The position numbers and the translations under genes are program-made. Below the pieces are notes generated by a model, which was not told the DNA's origin, did no database searches, and saw nothing but the letters and a program-made list of their open reading frames with translations. Positions 1 to 9,851 of a stretch of DNA of 64,000 nt are shown one piece after another. The DNA is from JBFFMO01 sp041390025 (GTDB lineage: Bacteria; Myxococcota_A; Bradymonadia; Bradymonadales; Bradymonadaceae): NCBI GenBank assembly GCA_041390025.1, contig JAWKQR010000022.1:1-64000 (forward strand), read 5' to 3'. Positions within the stretch are counted from its first letter, which is position 1; every line of letters starts with the position of its first letter.

Positions 1-1760
1 CAGGACAGTGGGCGAGCGCAGAAGAAGAGTTTCGGCTGATTCAGACCGACTTCCCTGACGATCCAATCGCGCAGGTTGCTGAGCTCTACTCTGCGCGCGC
101 AGCCCTTCGTGAGTTCGACGCCGCTGATGCCGGCGCGATGCGGGCGCTGCCGCTGTTGTCCGGACTTGCGGGCTCGACCGACGTCGATCCTCGGATTCGC
201 TACGCTGCGCAGGTGTATTTAGCCGCCGCCCATGCGGCGATGGGCGACAAAGCCGCGGCGTTGTCCGCACTCGCAACTTATCCCGGCGCGTCGCTGAGTC
301 CCAACGTCCTTAAGCGAGACCGCGTCGACGCTTGGACTCTGGTCGTTGAAGGACTGGCGGCGGCGGATCGTCAAGCCGAGGCAATCGCTGGACTTGCCGA
401 AGCGTATGACGCCAGCGACGAAGATGCCCCGCTGACGCGGTATGCTCGCGCACGCGCCTTTGATTTCTCGTCAGCCGTCAGCGACGACGTCGCCTCGGAG
501 TGGGCAAGCGACGCTTCTCCACTCCTGCGAGCGGTTGGTCTTTACGAACTGGTCAAGCGCGAGTCCACTTCGGACGTGTCACTCTTGCAAAGTGCGGCGG
601 ATGCGCTGCGGGCGGTTGGTGCATCCGCACAGGCCAGCGAACTGGCCACTCGGCAGGTCCCTCCCGCCTACGAAGGCCCGCTCCGGATCGGTTTATTGGC
701 GCCCCTGTCCGGGCCCAATCGTGCGATCGGCGAGCGTGCGGTACGGGGCGCGAGCTTGGCGTCGCTTGGATCATCACACGGTCAAGTCACACTTGTGATC
801 GAAAACTCCGAGCAACCCGGTGCGTTTGAGCGCCTCAACAAAGCCGGTGTCTTGGCAATCGTGGGCCCGGTCGATGCCCAACGCACGCGGGAGATTGCGC
901 CGAAAGCCGCCGACGCACGAATCCCAGTGCTCGCTTTGTCGACTGAGATTCCGGCTTCAACCGACGCTTGGGTTTTTCAGGACTTCGTCGATGCGCCACT
1001 CGAGGCCCGCGCGACCGCAAAAGTGGCCACGTCGGACCTAGGCGCAATGCGCATCGCCGTGCTTGTACCCGACATCGGCTACGGGAAACGCATGGCCGCG
1101 GAGTTTTCGAAGGCAGCCGCCGCAGCGGGCGCGCAGATTGTGTTGGAGTCCACCTACGATCGTAAAGCCACCGATTATTCCAAGACGGCCGCCGCGGTTG
1201 CCGCCGCGAAACCCGACGCCATCTACATTCCTGACACAGGCTCTAAGGTTGCGGAGGTCACGGCCTTCTTGGCCGCGAAAAACATATGGGGGCGTGTCCC
1301 AAACACAACGCTCCCCAAAGACGGTCGCACACGTGTCTATTACCTCGGAACAAGCCTGTGGCAGGACCCGACGTTATTGCGGCAGGCAGCGTCGTACGTT
1401 GAAGGTGCTGTCATCCCAGCGTGGTTTTCGCCCGCGTTTGCCAGCCGTGAGTCGCAGGACTTCTACACGGGCTGGCAAGCGCAAGGCATACAATCAGCGC
1501 CGGGTGAGCTCGAAGCGTTCAGCTACGATGCCGTATCCCATTTGGTGGCCGAGATCTCGGCGACAAGCACGATCTCGCGCCAATCGATCCGTGATGGACT
1601 TGTGAACAACCAACCAACGCGTGGCTTGGTGCCCACAACATGGGGCCGCGACGGCCGCGCCGATCCGCAGCCTAGGGGTTTGTTCAGGTCCAGACGGGGT
1701 TTGTGGCGTCAAACTGACTTGTTGCCAGAGCAGGTTGACCGTACCCTCCCCTCTCCCTGA
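1..1760 (+). CDS. LpoA-like / branched-chain-type periplasmic binding protein (5' partial)
   Basis: The reading frame is open from base 3, so the start lies outside the window. The N-terminal part is alanine-rich and helical, like TPR repeats. From about base 670 it reads as a type I periplasmic binding fold, with an IGLLAPLSGPNRAIGERAVRG stretch split here as IGLLAPLSGP and a later VGPVDA segment. That order (TPR then Peripla_BP_6) is the layout of LpoA-type penicillin-binding-protein activators and of ABC-type amino-acid binding proteins; which one cannot be decided. The tail is probably frameshifted at the G run 1675-1678: one extra G would give an ending FVQVQTGFVASN with a stop at 1715-1717, typical of the family. 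As written, it stops at 1758-1760 and overlaps the next ATG. Confidence 0.7.
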   Translation, partial: GQWASAEEEFRLIQTDFPDDPIAQVAELYSARAALREFDAADAGAMRALPLLSGLAGSTDVDPRIRYAAQVYLAAAHAAMGDKAAALSALATYPGASLSPNVLKRDRVDAWTLVVEGLAAADRQAEAIAGLAEAYDASDEDAPLTRYARARAFDFSSAVSDDVASEWASDASPLLRAVGLYELVKRESTSDVSLLQSAADALRAVGASAQASELATRQVPPAYEGPLRIGLLAPLSGPNRAIGERAVRGASLASLGSSHGQVTLVIENSEQPGAFERLNKAGVLAIVGPVDAQRTREIAPKAADARIPVLALSTEIPASTDAWVFQDFVDAPLEARATAKVATSDLGAMRIAVLVPDIGYGKRMAAEFSKAAAAAGAQIVLESTYDRKATDYSKTAAAVAAAKPDAIYIPDTGSKVAEVTAFLAAKNIWGRVPNTTLPKDGRTRVYYLGTSLWQDPTLLRQAASYVEGAVIPAWFSPAFASRESQDFYTGWQAQGIQSAPGELEAFSYDAVSHLVAEISATSTISRQSIRDGLVNNQPTRGLVPTTWGRDGRADPQPRGLFRSRRGLWRQTDLLPEQVDRTLPSP

Positions 1761-2937
1761 TGCTTGCGCGCATGATCTTGCGGTTGGCATTTTTGATGTT
1801 TTTGGCGGCAGCCTCGCCGACTCTCGCAGCCGCACAAGATGCGGCAACCGAGCGCGCCGCCGATGAAGTGCCCCTCAACTCCGATGATCCCTACGAGCAG
1901 CTGCTCGACCTTCCACCGAGTGGGTCGCTTGAGCAAGAGAGCTCCCTGAGCACCACGCCCAAGCCCCTGCTTAAACAACAGGGCTTTGTGTTTTCGGACG
2001 AGGTCGTGTCGACGACAACGACGACCGCAGCGCTTGTTGCGTTGACCGCCGGAATTCCTCTGCACGGCATCGGCCACCTCTGGATTGACGACACACGCAC
2101 GGCCACCGCCCTTATGGTTTCGGAGGGGGCGTCGATCTTGGTCATGGGCGCGGCGGCGTTGGCCGCGTACGCCGATGACGGTTCGTCAAGCATTACGGGA
2201 ATCGCGGCACCCGCGTTTCAGTTGGGTTTCACCGGGTTCGTACTGACCTACCTCCTGGATGTGATCGGCACCCTTCAGGGCAGCGACATCTTGATGCCCT
2301 CGAACTTTCGCCACAGACCGGGGTGGTTTGGAGTCGTTTCCTACGGTTTTGTGACGAGCTCGGAGGCCTCTTCAAGGCACTTGATTCGCGCACAGGCGGG
2401 GCTCGACTTCGATGTGGGAAAGGTCACGCTTGAAACCACACAGAATGTGCTTCTGGGCGCCTCACAGTACAAGGCGATCGCTGGGGCGCGCTTGTTGCGC
2501 TTCCGTCGGCAGTCGTTCCTCACGATTGACGCGGTGGGTGACTACTACCGATTCGCGGAGTCGGGGGCGTTTGACCGCCTTGGCGTCGAAGCCCGAATTG
2601 GAGGAAGTCTTGACCTCGGTGCGTTCTTTAGCCAGTTCAACGACGTCGCCATAGGCACATGGCTTGGAGTTGGGCGTCAGTACTACACGTTTGGCGGCGG
2701 GTTTTCGACCAGCACCGACTTTCTCTCGAATTACTCCTACCTCAATCTGAACCTCACGCAGAAGCTGAACATGCAGCTCGGCCACGGGAGTCATCCGACA
2801 TCGGATGTACCGTCGCTGACCCGATTGTTCGGCGTGACAGACCTAGAGTTCATGTATCAGACGAACTTCGGGTTCTTGCGCTTCCGGACGGAGCTCGGTG
2901 ACGGGGCCGCGTTTTGGTTGGGCGGGGATGTCCGCTT

Positions 2938-2941
<4 letters not shown>
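1760..2941 (+). CDS. Putative outer-membrane/beta-barrel protein, unrecognised family
   Basis: 393 residues with a clear signal peptide (MLARMILRLAFLMFLAAASP, cleavage near AAAQD). Residues about 85-170 contain three hydrophobic stretches rich in Ala and Gly. The second half alternates polar and aromatic residues like beta strands and ends in VRF, a terminal Phe often seen in outer-membrane barrels. I do not recognise the family. The ATG overlaps the stop of the upstream binding-protein frame (TGATG), but if the upstream frameshift is repaired the gap is 42 bases. Its stop shares four bases (CTAG) with the tonB stop on the other strand. Confidence 0.75.
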
Positions 2942-3824
<883 letters not shown>

Positions 3825-3828
<4 letters not shown>

Positions 3829-4253
3829 TGCGGTTTGGCCTTCCGTTCGATATTGAGCGCAAACTTATCGATCCCGTTGAGTTTGATCGTGTCGATAAGG
3901 TCCACCACCTTTTCGTAGGGAACAGATTTGTCGGCCGCGATGATTGCACGGACGTCGGCATCCTTGGCCTTCTCGGCCTTGGCGGTGGCTCCGATGCGGT
4001 CCAAGGGCGTGACTTCGCCATTGAGCGCAAATTGCCCATCGGCCGTAATCTGCAGCACCAGCGTGGTCGCCGGTTTCGACTCGCCCGTGGCGGCCTTGGG
4101 CAGGTCGACCTCGATCTGCTGGCGCACGATGGTGCTCGTTGTGACCATGAAGATAATCAACAACACCAGCGTCACATCGACGAGCGGCGTGACGTTGATC
4201 CCAGCGATGACGTCATCGTCGTTGGAGCTAAACCCCGCCATCCTTGCCTCCAT
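3825..4253 (-). CDS. exbD: ExbD/TolR biopolymer transport protein
   Basis: 142 residues with one transmembrane helix (about 20-41, NVTPLVDVTLVLLIIFMVTT) carrying the conserved membrane Asp (PLVDVTLVLL) needed for proton flow, then a periplasmic domain ending in IDTIKLNGIDKFALNIE. It works with ExbB as the inner-membrane proton motor for TonB. It overlaps exbB by 26 bases at its start and tonB by 4 at its end, so the three are translationally coupled. The adjacent tonB favours ExbD over TolR. Confidence 0.92.
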
Positions 4254-4872
4254 CGCCCTTGCGCAGGTGAGAAATCAGGCTGCGGCCAAGCAGTTCCGTT
4301 TGGCTCACTGACACCTTCACGCGACCCTTGAAGTAGTTGTAGGCAATGACCGCTGGGATGGCGACGAGGATGCCGACGCCTGTGGCGATGAGCGCCTCGG
4401 CGATGGCAGCCATGACAAGCTTCGCACCCTCATCGGTCCCGGCAGCGAGGTTGTCGAATGCGTTGATGATGCCGATCACGGTCCCGAACAATCCGATGAA
4501 TGGCGCGTTGCTGCCAACCGTTGCCAGGAAGTTGAGGCCCTTCTCGTAGCGCACCTTTTCGGTGGCCAACGCGCCGGTCAACAAATCTTCGACACCTTCG
4601 GCACCGCGCTCGTAGTGGCGCAGACCGAATAACACCGTCTTGGCTTCCATCGTGTCGTTGTCTGCGAGCAGCTCGGTTGCCTTGGCGTAGTCGCCCTCAT
4701 CGAGGGCAGCGTTGAGCTTGACGCGGAGTTCGTGCACCGGCAGCTCACGGGCCCGCAGAAACATGAAACGCTGAACCATGATGAAGATGCAGGCAAAGCT
4801 GAGAAGCACCAGCAGCCACAGCACCCATTCGGCCCCAACACGCGTGAATTGAAGAAGGAAGTTTGTCAGCAT
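4228..4872 (-). CDS. exbB: ExbB/TolQ/MotA-type proton channel
   Basis: 214 residues. Three membrane helices: about 12-35, about 118-142 (FLATVGSNAPFIGLFGTVIG, the family signature) and about 158-182. A cytoplasmic loop separates helix 1 from helix 2. The protein forms the stator pentamer that powers TonB with ExbD. It is the first gene of the exbB-exbD-tonB operon. The ATG at 4872 follows TTAAGGATTGAGTGATAA, which holds an AGGA box. TolQ is the alternative, but the downstream tonB makes ExbB more likely. Confidence 0.92.
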   Translation of the reverse strand: MLTNFLLQFTRVGAEWVLWLLVLLSFACIFIMVQRFMFLRARELPVHELRVKLNAALDEGDYAKATELLADNDTMEAKTVLFGLRHYERGAEGVEDLLTGALATEKVRYEKGLNFLATVGSNAPFIGLFGTVIGIINAFDNLAAGTDEGAKLVMAAIAEALIATGVGILVAIPAVIAYNYFKGRVKVSVSQTELLGRSLISHLRKGDGGKDGGV

Positions 4873-5013
4873 TTATCACTCAATCCTTAAGAATCGCATT
4901 TCGACTAACATGTACGATGCGGCCCGGCATTTCGAGTTGCACGACTTTTGCGGCATTTCAACGATTCATCGGTGCCGACGCGGCGACAATGACCCACACG
5001 TCGTGCCCAAGCA

Positions 5014-6351
5014 TCAGATCCAGGGAGGATTGACGACCATCCCCTTCCCTCGTTCGTCGTACGCCACCGCGAGCAACGTCGCATTATGCCGACGTTTGAG
5101 CTCAGACATCACCTCGCCGACGTCCTTGCCCACCAGGTCGTTTGGCAACTTCTCCTTGAAGAACTGGTGGCCATAACGCGAGGTCAGCAACTCGTCGAGC
5201 ATGGTAGTCATCCCGCGGTTGCGTACCACCGACCCAATGATGTTCCCCACGTACTCGTCGGTTACAATGATCTCCTCGACCCCGGCGCGCCGCAAAGATG
5301 TCTCATTGTCACGGTTGAGGAGTTGGACGGTCGTGAAGATGGTGTCGTTGAGCTTCTCGATGAGCATCGCTGCTAAGACCGTGCGAGCGTCACGATCCTG
5401 GCTGGACCGTTCCTCTTTGCTCTCGTCCGCGAGCAAGATAGCGGCTCGGGCGCGGTCGATACCGGCACCCTTCAACACGTCCACACGCGTAAAGTCGCCA
5501 TGCACAACAAACGCGCTGTCGGATCGGCGCACAAAAAATGGCACCTGCTCAAGATCGTCGCGCTCGGTGATGACGACCACGCTGGTATAGTGGCGGTCGT
5601 GAAGCAGCTCTTCAAGAATCAGCTCGGCCGAGCGATTCCAGCCGCAGACGATGCAATGGTCGCGCAACTCATCAACTTCCATGGGTCTAATCCTGACGCG
5701 TTTGAGGGTATCGATCATAACGGCAGACACCGTACCGGCGAAGATCGCAAAGACCGTCAGGCCCGCCATCATCAGAGTCAACGAAACAACGCGTCCGAAG
5801 GTGGTCTGCGGCGTTCCTCCCACCGGCTCGCCGCTGACCAACGTCATTGATGCAAACCAGAGCGCTTGCTCTAACGTGTTGAAATCCGTGTTGGTCTGGC
5901 CTTCGGCCACGCGCATCGAGATTGCGCCCATGACGACCACGACGAACAACGACAGCGTGACGAACACATATTCGAGCTTGAAGATGGGGCTTCGCAGAAT
6001 GCGAACTTGCTGGCTTAAGATGATTCCCACCCGGAACAAGCGAAGCAGCCGCAGGATACGAAGGAATCGGAACGCCCGAAACAACGGCAGCACTGCGATG
6101 ATGTCGATCCAGAAACGCCGGAAGAATCGCATCTTGCGGCGCTCAGCGATAAACCGAAGGGTGAGCTCAACCGCAAAAATCCACGTGATGATGTCGTTCG
6201 CCAGCATCACCGGCTCGGTCCACGGACCAAGTGACGCGCCCGCGCCCACCTCAATGAGAATCAGCGTCACCGAGATGATGATCAGCACCGCAACAACCAC
6301 CTCGGTGTAGGTGTGGTTGATGAATCGGTCTACCCGTTCGCGCGGCGTCAT
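5014..6351 (-). CDS. Voltage-gated-channel-like membrane protein with TrkA-N (RCK) domain
   Basis: About 445 residues from the ATG at 6351, preceded by AAGGGAACGTTGTCA; an upstream in-frame start at 6432 has no such site. Hydrophobic helices near residues 16-34, 52-70 and 82-95, an Arg-rich S4-like run (FRFLRILRLLRLFRV), then two more helices flanking a pore loop. The C-terminal part (about 235 on) is a TrkA-N/RCK domain starting HCIVCGWNRSAELILEEL and continuing with GDFTRVDVLKGAGIDRARA. The expected TxGYGD filter is absent: the pore loop reads SMTLVSGEPVGGTPQ. So it is built like a K+ channel, but ion selectivity is doubtful. Confidence 0.8.
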   Translation of the reverse strand: MTPRERVDRFINHTYTEVVVAVLIIISVTLILIEVGAGASLGPWTEPVMLANDIITWIFAVELTLRFIAERRKMRFFRRFWIDIIAVLPLFRAFRFLRILRLLRLFRVGIILSQQVRILRSPIFKLEYVFVTLSLFVVVVMGAISMRVAEGQTNTDFNTLEQALWFASMTLVSGEPVGGTPQTTFGRVVSLTLMMAGLTVFAIFAGTVSAVMIDTLKRVRIRPMEVDELRDHCIVCGWNRSAELILEELLHDRHYTSVVVITERDDLEQVPFFVRRSDSAFVVHGDFTRVDVLKGAGIDRARAAILLADESKEERSSQDRDARTVLAAMLIEKLNDTIFTTVQLLNRDNETSLRRAGVEEIIVTDEYVGNIIGSVVRNRGMTTMLDELLTSRYGHQFFKEKLPNDLVGKDVGEVMSELKRRHNATLLAVAYDERGKGMVVNPPWI

Positions 6352-6433
6352 TGACAACGTTCCCTTATTGTTGGTGTGGCGGTATCGTGCCGGGCAGACT
6401 GCCCGACAAGTCAAAAAGACGGCAAGAACCACG

Positions 6434-7369
6434 ATGGCACACGAAAGGCAACCACAGCGTTTCAGTCACTGCCGGCATGATCGCATCGATTGTGTTCGGC
6501 GTTGCCGTAGGCTGGTGGTTCATCTCGCACGGCGCGGCGAAGCCCGTGGACGATACATCGTTCGCGTTCCAAAAAATACAGGTGGACGAGGCGAAGCTTG
6601 TACGCGAGCGAAAGGCGATCGAAGCGACGGTTCCCGAGTCCGCGAAGTCTCTTGCTGTCGCGCTCGATCGGGCTGTGCGTGGCGAATCTGGCTCGGTTTG
6701 GGCAAGCGAAGCTGCCTCCAAAGCAACAGGAGTTGGCCATCCAGTTTCGCGGCTGACGACCTCGCGGTCGCCGTTGACGATGGGTACGAACGCTTTGTGT
6801 CACTGGGCGAGGATCTCAACCAGACCTGCATCAATGCGTTTGAGGGTGTCCAACGTGCGCTTCGTGACAAATCGTTGACGTACGACACCGCGACGACCGG
6901 CGTGCCGCCGGGTTTTGAGGTTTATGCTGAAGCGTGCGGCAACGCCCTTCCCGTCCTCAAGCAACTTGCGCTCGTTGATGACCAAGGCCAGTGGATCGAT
7001 CCATCGAACGGACCCGTGATGCTTGAGATCTTCAACCGGCTGCGGTTTGCCCACATCATGAGCCTGCGCAAGGACCCAGTTCTTATGCTCACGCCGCACG
7101 AACGCGAGATACTCTACGGGTGGCGCGTCGCCAACAAGGCGCTGAGTGACCCCGATCGGCTCCGCTACATCACGGAAGCAGAGCGATACATCCCCGGCTT
7201 TTCGGCGGCCGAAGCGAGAGGACGCTTTTATTTTGAAAAAGGCGACATTACCCGTGCCAAGGCCGAGTTCGACGGCGCGTGCGCGAAGCGCCCGGCAGAC
7301 AACCAACTTCAGGCGTATTGCAGGTACTTGGAAAAAAGAGCCGGCGGAAACCAGTCAAGCCATGAATAG
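6434..7369 (+). CDS. Membrane-anchored hypothetical protein, frameshifted
   Basis: The coding signal moves between frames. A hydrophobic anchor (GMIASIVFGVAVGWWFISHG) lies at 6477-6536, an acidic/charged region follows to about 6720, a short stretch continues in a third frame (PPKQQELAIQF) and the rest runs from about 6750 to the stop at 7369 (DDLAVAVDDGYERF to NQSSHE). At least two or three single-base indels near 6450-6475 and 6720-6755 are needed. The ATG at 6434 is a guess; 6477 also fits. The last third, with AEARGRFYFEKGDITRAKAEFDGAC, resembles one TPR unit. I do not recognise the family. It is divergent from the channel gene. Confidence 0.55.
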   Translation: MAHERQPQRFSHCRHDRIDCVRRCRRLVVHLARRGEARGRYIVRVPKNTGGRGEACTRAKGDRSDGSRVREVSCCRARSGCAWRIWLGLGKRSCLQSNRSWPSSFAADDLAVAVDDGYERFVSLGEDLNQTCINAFEGVQRALRDKSLTYDTATTGVPPGFEVYAEACGNALPVLKQLALVDDQGQWIDPSNGPVMLEIFNRLRFAHIMSLRKDPVLMLTPHEREILYGWRVANKALSDPDRLRYITEAERYIPGFSAAEARGRFYFEKGDITRAKAEFDGACAKRPADNQLQAYCRYLEKRAGGNQSSHE

Positions 7370-7371
7370 TC

Positions 7372-7400
7372 TTGACACGCTCGGGCAGCTTTTTTAAAAG
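7372..7400 (+). promoter_or_regulatory. Sigma-70-type promoter of tRNA-Ala
   Basis: TTGACA at 7372-7377, a 17-base spacer and TAAAAG at 7395-7400. The -35 is a perfect consensus, the -10 matches 4 of 6. It lies 28 bases before the tRNA, so the leader would be short. A G/C-containing stretch follows the -10 box, as expected of a stable-RNA promoter. Confidence 0.65.
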
Positions 7401-7427
7401 GCTGTTCCTCGACGACTCGTCGTTGAC

Positions 7428-7500
7428 GGGGCTGTAGCTCAGCTGGGAGAGCGCTTGACTGGCAGTCAAGAGGTCCGGGGTTCGATCCCCCGTAGCTCCA
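7428..7500 (+). tRNA. tRNA-Ala (anticodon GGC)
   Basis: A 73-base cloverleaf: acceptor GGGGCTG pairing with TAGCTCC (two G-U pairs), D-stem GCTC/GAGC, anticodon stem CTTGA/TCAAG around loop CTGGCAG with anticodon GGC (reads GCC), T-stem CGGGG/CCCCG around TTCGATC, discriminator A. The 3' CCA is not encoded; TCG follows. It stands alone between its own promoter and a strong terminator. Confidence 0.97.
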
Positions 7501-7503
7501 TCG

Positions 7504-7536
7504 AAAAAGGCCCAAACACTGTTTGGGCCTTTTTTC
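7504..7536 (+). terminator. Rho-independent terminator after tRNA-Ala
   Basis: A perfect nine-pair stem GGCCCAAAC/GTTTGGGCC with loop ACT, flanked by AAAAA on the left and a T run on the right. The A run lets it work in both directions, so it may also end the minus-strand HTH gene, whose stop is at 7547. Confidence 0.9.
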
Positions 7537-7546
7537 TTTTCTTGGA

Positions 7547-8146
7547 CTATTCGTCGAACAGCCGCGCCACAATGGACTCGAAGTCTTCTTCCGCTTCGCT
7601 CAGTCCCGACAGCGCTTGAACGCCGACGGCTGGCGTGGGCATGCGGCCAGCGCCACCGCGCTGAAGGTAGTCGTCCAAGTCTTGCATGTTCAAGCGCAGC
7701 TCGGCGCCCACAAACTCAGCCTCAAACTCCCCGGCATCCATGAGTGCGACCAGCCGTTCCCGGCTGACGCCGAGGAATTTTGCTGAGTCATCGAGCCCGA
7801 GCAGCAGCGGGGAAGGTTCGTCAAAATTCTGGTACAGCGGCGACCGGTGTTCGCCTGACGAGTCTTCCGAGTCGGGCAGGATGTTCTCGCTTGCTTCCAA
7901 CTGCTCCGCGCGGCGACGCGTGCACAAACCCAAACCATTCATGGCGATCGCGGCGAGCTGCTCGAACATGGCTTCCGCTTCCTCAACGTTGTCGTCGCCC
8001 ACGGCATGTGCGTACGTCAACGCGGTCTCTGCTTGCTCAATCGCAGCGTGCATCGCCTCGCTAAAGCCTTGCAAAACACGCGTGTTGGACACGTTCATCG
8101 TCTGCGTCCGGGTCGTGTTGCCACTACGGTCGAATGAGTTGGACAT
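7547..8146 (-). CDS. HTH (excisionase/MerR-like) DNA-binding protein
   Basis: 199 residues from the ATG at 8146, chosen because CAGGAAAATCC precedes it; an in-frame ATG at 8170 is possible. The N-terminal half is acidic and helical. The C-terminal part (about 125-175) has a short helix-turn-helix of the excisionase type: LGLDDSAKFLGVSRERLVAL, then EFVGAELRLNMQDLDDYLQR, where the last helix resembles the RR-DLDAY edge of helix_turn_helix_17 domains. It probably binds DNA as a regulator; the target is unknown. It sits between the tRNA and the MscS operon. Confidence 0.7.
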   Translation of the reverse strand: MSNSFDRSGNTTRTQTMNVSNTRVLQGFSEAMHAAIEQAETALTYAHAVGDDNVEEAEAMFEQLAAIAMNGLGLCTRRRAEQLEASENILPDSEDSSGEHRSPLYQNFDEPSPLLLGLDDSAKFLGVSRERLVALMDAGEFEAEFVGAELRLNMQDLDDYLQRGGAGRMPTPAVGVQALSGLSEAEEDFESIVARLFDE

Positions 8147-9053
8147 GGATTTTCCTGAGTTTGCTTCCATGACAGGATAACAAAGGCCGACACGTTTGTC
8201 CGCACCCTTGTTCGCAGGAAAGATCAGTCGTCGTCGGCGGCGAAGGTAGAATCTGGCCACGATCGGCGATGTGTGGAGTGCGCTGCGGATAGGGGATCTC
8301 GATCTTCTCCGCCTCAAACGCACGGTGCGATGTACATCCTGGTTGCGCATCTCAAGGTACTCCTCACGCACGGCCCACACCGAGAACTGCACGTTTAGCG
8401 CCGAGTCGGCGAATCCCTTAAACAGGAACAGGGCTTGGGTTCATCCAAACAAAGCGTTCGTGCGCGACGTTCATCAACGTCACGCACATGCTCGATCCTC
8501 CCGGTAGGCCACTCCGAGCAGAATGTCGAGCGGCCGGATCGGGAGAAATGCGTCAGGTTCGCTAAACGTCGTCTTGAGCAGCGTCTCGTTTGGAACGCGG
8601 ACCGCTAAGTTGTCGAAAGTGCGGATGGTGACCGAGAGCAAATCAATGGACACGACCTCGCCGACCGTGTCGTTTATCTGAAGCGTATCCCCAACGACAA
8701 ATGGTCGTTCTCCGAGCAAAAACAAGCCGCTGATCACGTTCGAGGCCGACGTTTGGGGCAAAACCGATGGCGACGGTCAAAACTCCCGCGGCACCGAGCA
8801 GCACACGCAAGTCGAATCCAAGGTGGCTAAGGACCACTGCCGACGTGATCGCAAAAAATCCGTAATAAGACACGCGCTGAAGGACCACACCGTGCCGAGG
8901 CCCGGCCCGATGGGACGCAATGCGCCCAACCAGCGCAGCGAGGGCCTTGGATATGACCAAACCCACCACAAAAATCGCGACACCAGACCCCCACAAGAGC
9001 AGACGTTTGGTGGTGAAGTAGTGAGAAACTTCTCGGACAATCTCGTCGAACAT
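8124..9053 (-). CDS. mscS: Small-conductance mechanosensitive channel, MscS family, with multiple frameshifts
   Basis: Read with corrections, this is an MscS channel: membrane helices from FDEIVREVSHYF on, GLVISKALAALVGRI, the pore/beta junction VAIGFAPQTSASNVISGLFLLGERPF, then PLDILLGVAYREDRA, FKGFADSALNVQFSVWAVREEYLEMRN and EAEKIEIPYPQRTPHIADRGQ. It lets solutes out during osmotic downshift. Indels break it near 8757 (a C run), 8488, 8477, 8430 and 8330. The stop at 8124-8126 is for the last visible frame; clear homology ends near 8250. The start overlaps the stop of the upstream gene (TGATG). It may be a pseudogene, but essential genes nearby have the same kind of error. Confidence 0.75.
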
Positions 9054-9850
9054 CAGCCTAACAACCTCGAGAAAGCACGGACCAAGATGTTTCCAGCGCC
9101 CTCAATACGAGGCCCACAGACCATGCGCGGCGCCACCGCTTGCGACGGCGGGCCTGCATCAATGCGGATGTGCGGTGGCTCATCATTGCCAACGGTGATG
9201 GTGATGTCTTGTGTCCAAAAATTGTTCAGATCGTCCACGTACAGACTCAAGTTTGGTGTTGGAATGCGTAGGCGTTCCAACGTCAGGTTCCCCGGCAGCA
9301 GGTTGCGGACGGAGACTTTTGTCGCCACACGCGCCGCCACGTGCGTCATACGGGTCAGACTTGTGTACGCCGCGACGCGGCTTGCGTAACACAGCTCTCC
9401 CTCGATGGTGTCACCAAACCAGGTGTCGCTGGGGCGGTAGGTCGGCAGTTCCAACAGGGTCCGCCCCTCTGGTGTGCGCAGAGCCACAAACAAGGGTGTC
9501 GTGACAAAGAACGCCGTGGTGTCTTGCTGAATCACCATGGTGGTGGTTTCGGGACGCGCCACGACGTCACGGTCTGCCAGCAGCGGGACGACCTGCAGGT
9601 CGTGCGCGCGACCGCTGACTCCAATATCGATGGAAGCAGCGGCCGTTGGCGTTCCATCATTGATGGTGTGCTGAGCATGTTCGTCCAGCGGTTCCGATCC
9701 GCGAGCGTGATGGACGCGCCACTCTCCTTCACGCCCTTCCACCCAGATCGACAAGGTGCCGATCCTCCAGTGGTGCGTGTCCCCCATCGCAATCTGAAAG
9801 TCACCCCACCAGGGCATCTCTTTGAGCGCGTCGATCGAGAATTGCTGCAT
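9053..9850 (-). CDS. DUF432-like protein, paired with MscS
   Basis: 265 residues from the ATG at 9850, one base after the stop of the upstream gene. It is soluble, with alternating beta-rich stretches: MGDTHHWRIGTLSIWVEGRE near the start, FFVTTPLFVALRTPEGRTL in the middle, then a conserved-looking block PTYRPSDTWFGDTIEGELCY. From memory the last block matches DUF432 proteins, often found beside MscS genes, but I could not test this. Middle gene of a three-gene minus operon; its stop overlaps the mscS start. A role in controlling or sensing through the channel is only an inference. Confidence 0.6.
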   Translation of the reverse strand: MQQFSIDALKEMPWWGDFQIAMGDTHHWRIGTLSIWVEGREGEWRVHHARGSEPLDEHAQHTINDGTPTAAASIDIGVSGRAHDLQVVPLLADRDVVARPETTTMVIQQDTTAFFVTTPLFVALRTPEGRTLLELPTYRPSDTWFGDTIEGELCYASRVAAYTSLTRMTHVAARVATKVSVRNLLPGNLTLERLRIPTPNLSLYVDDLNNFWTQDITITVGNDEPPHIRIDAGPPSQAVAPRMVCGPRIEGAGNILVRAFSRLLG

Positions 9851-9851
9851 A

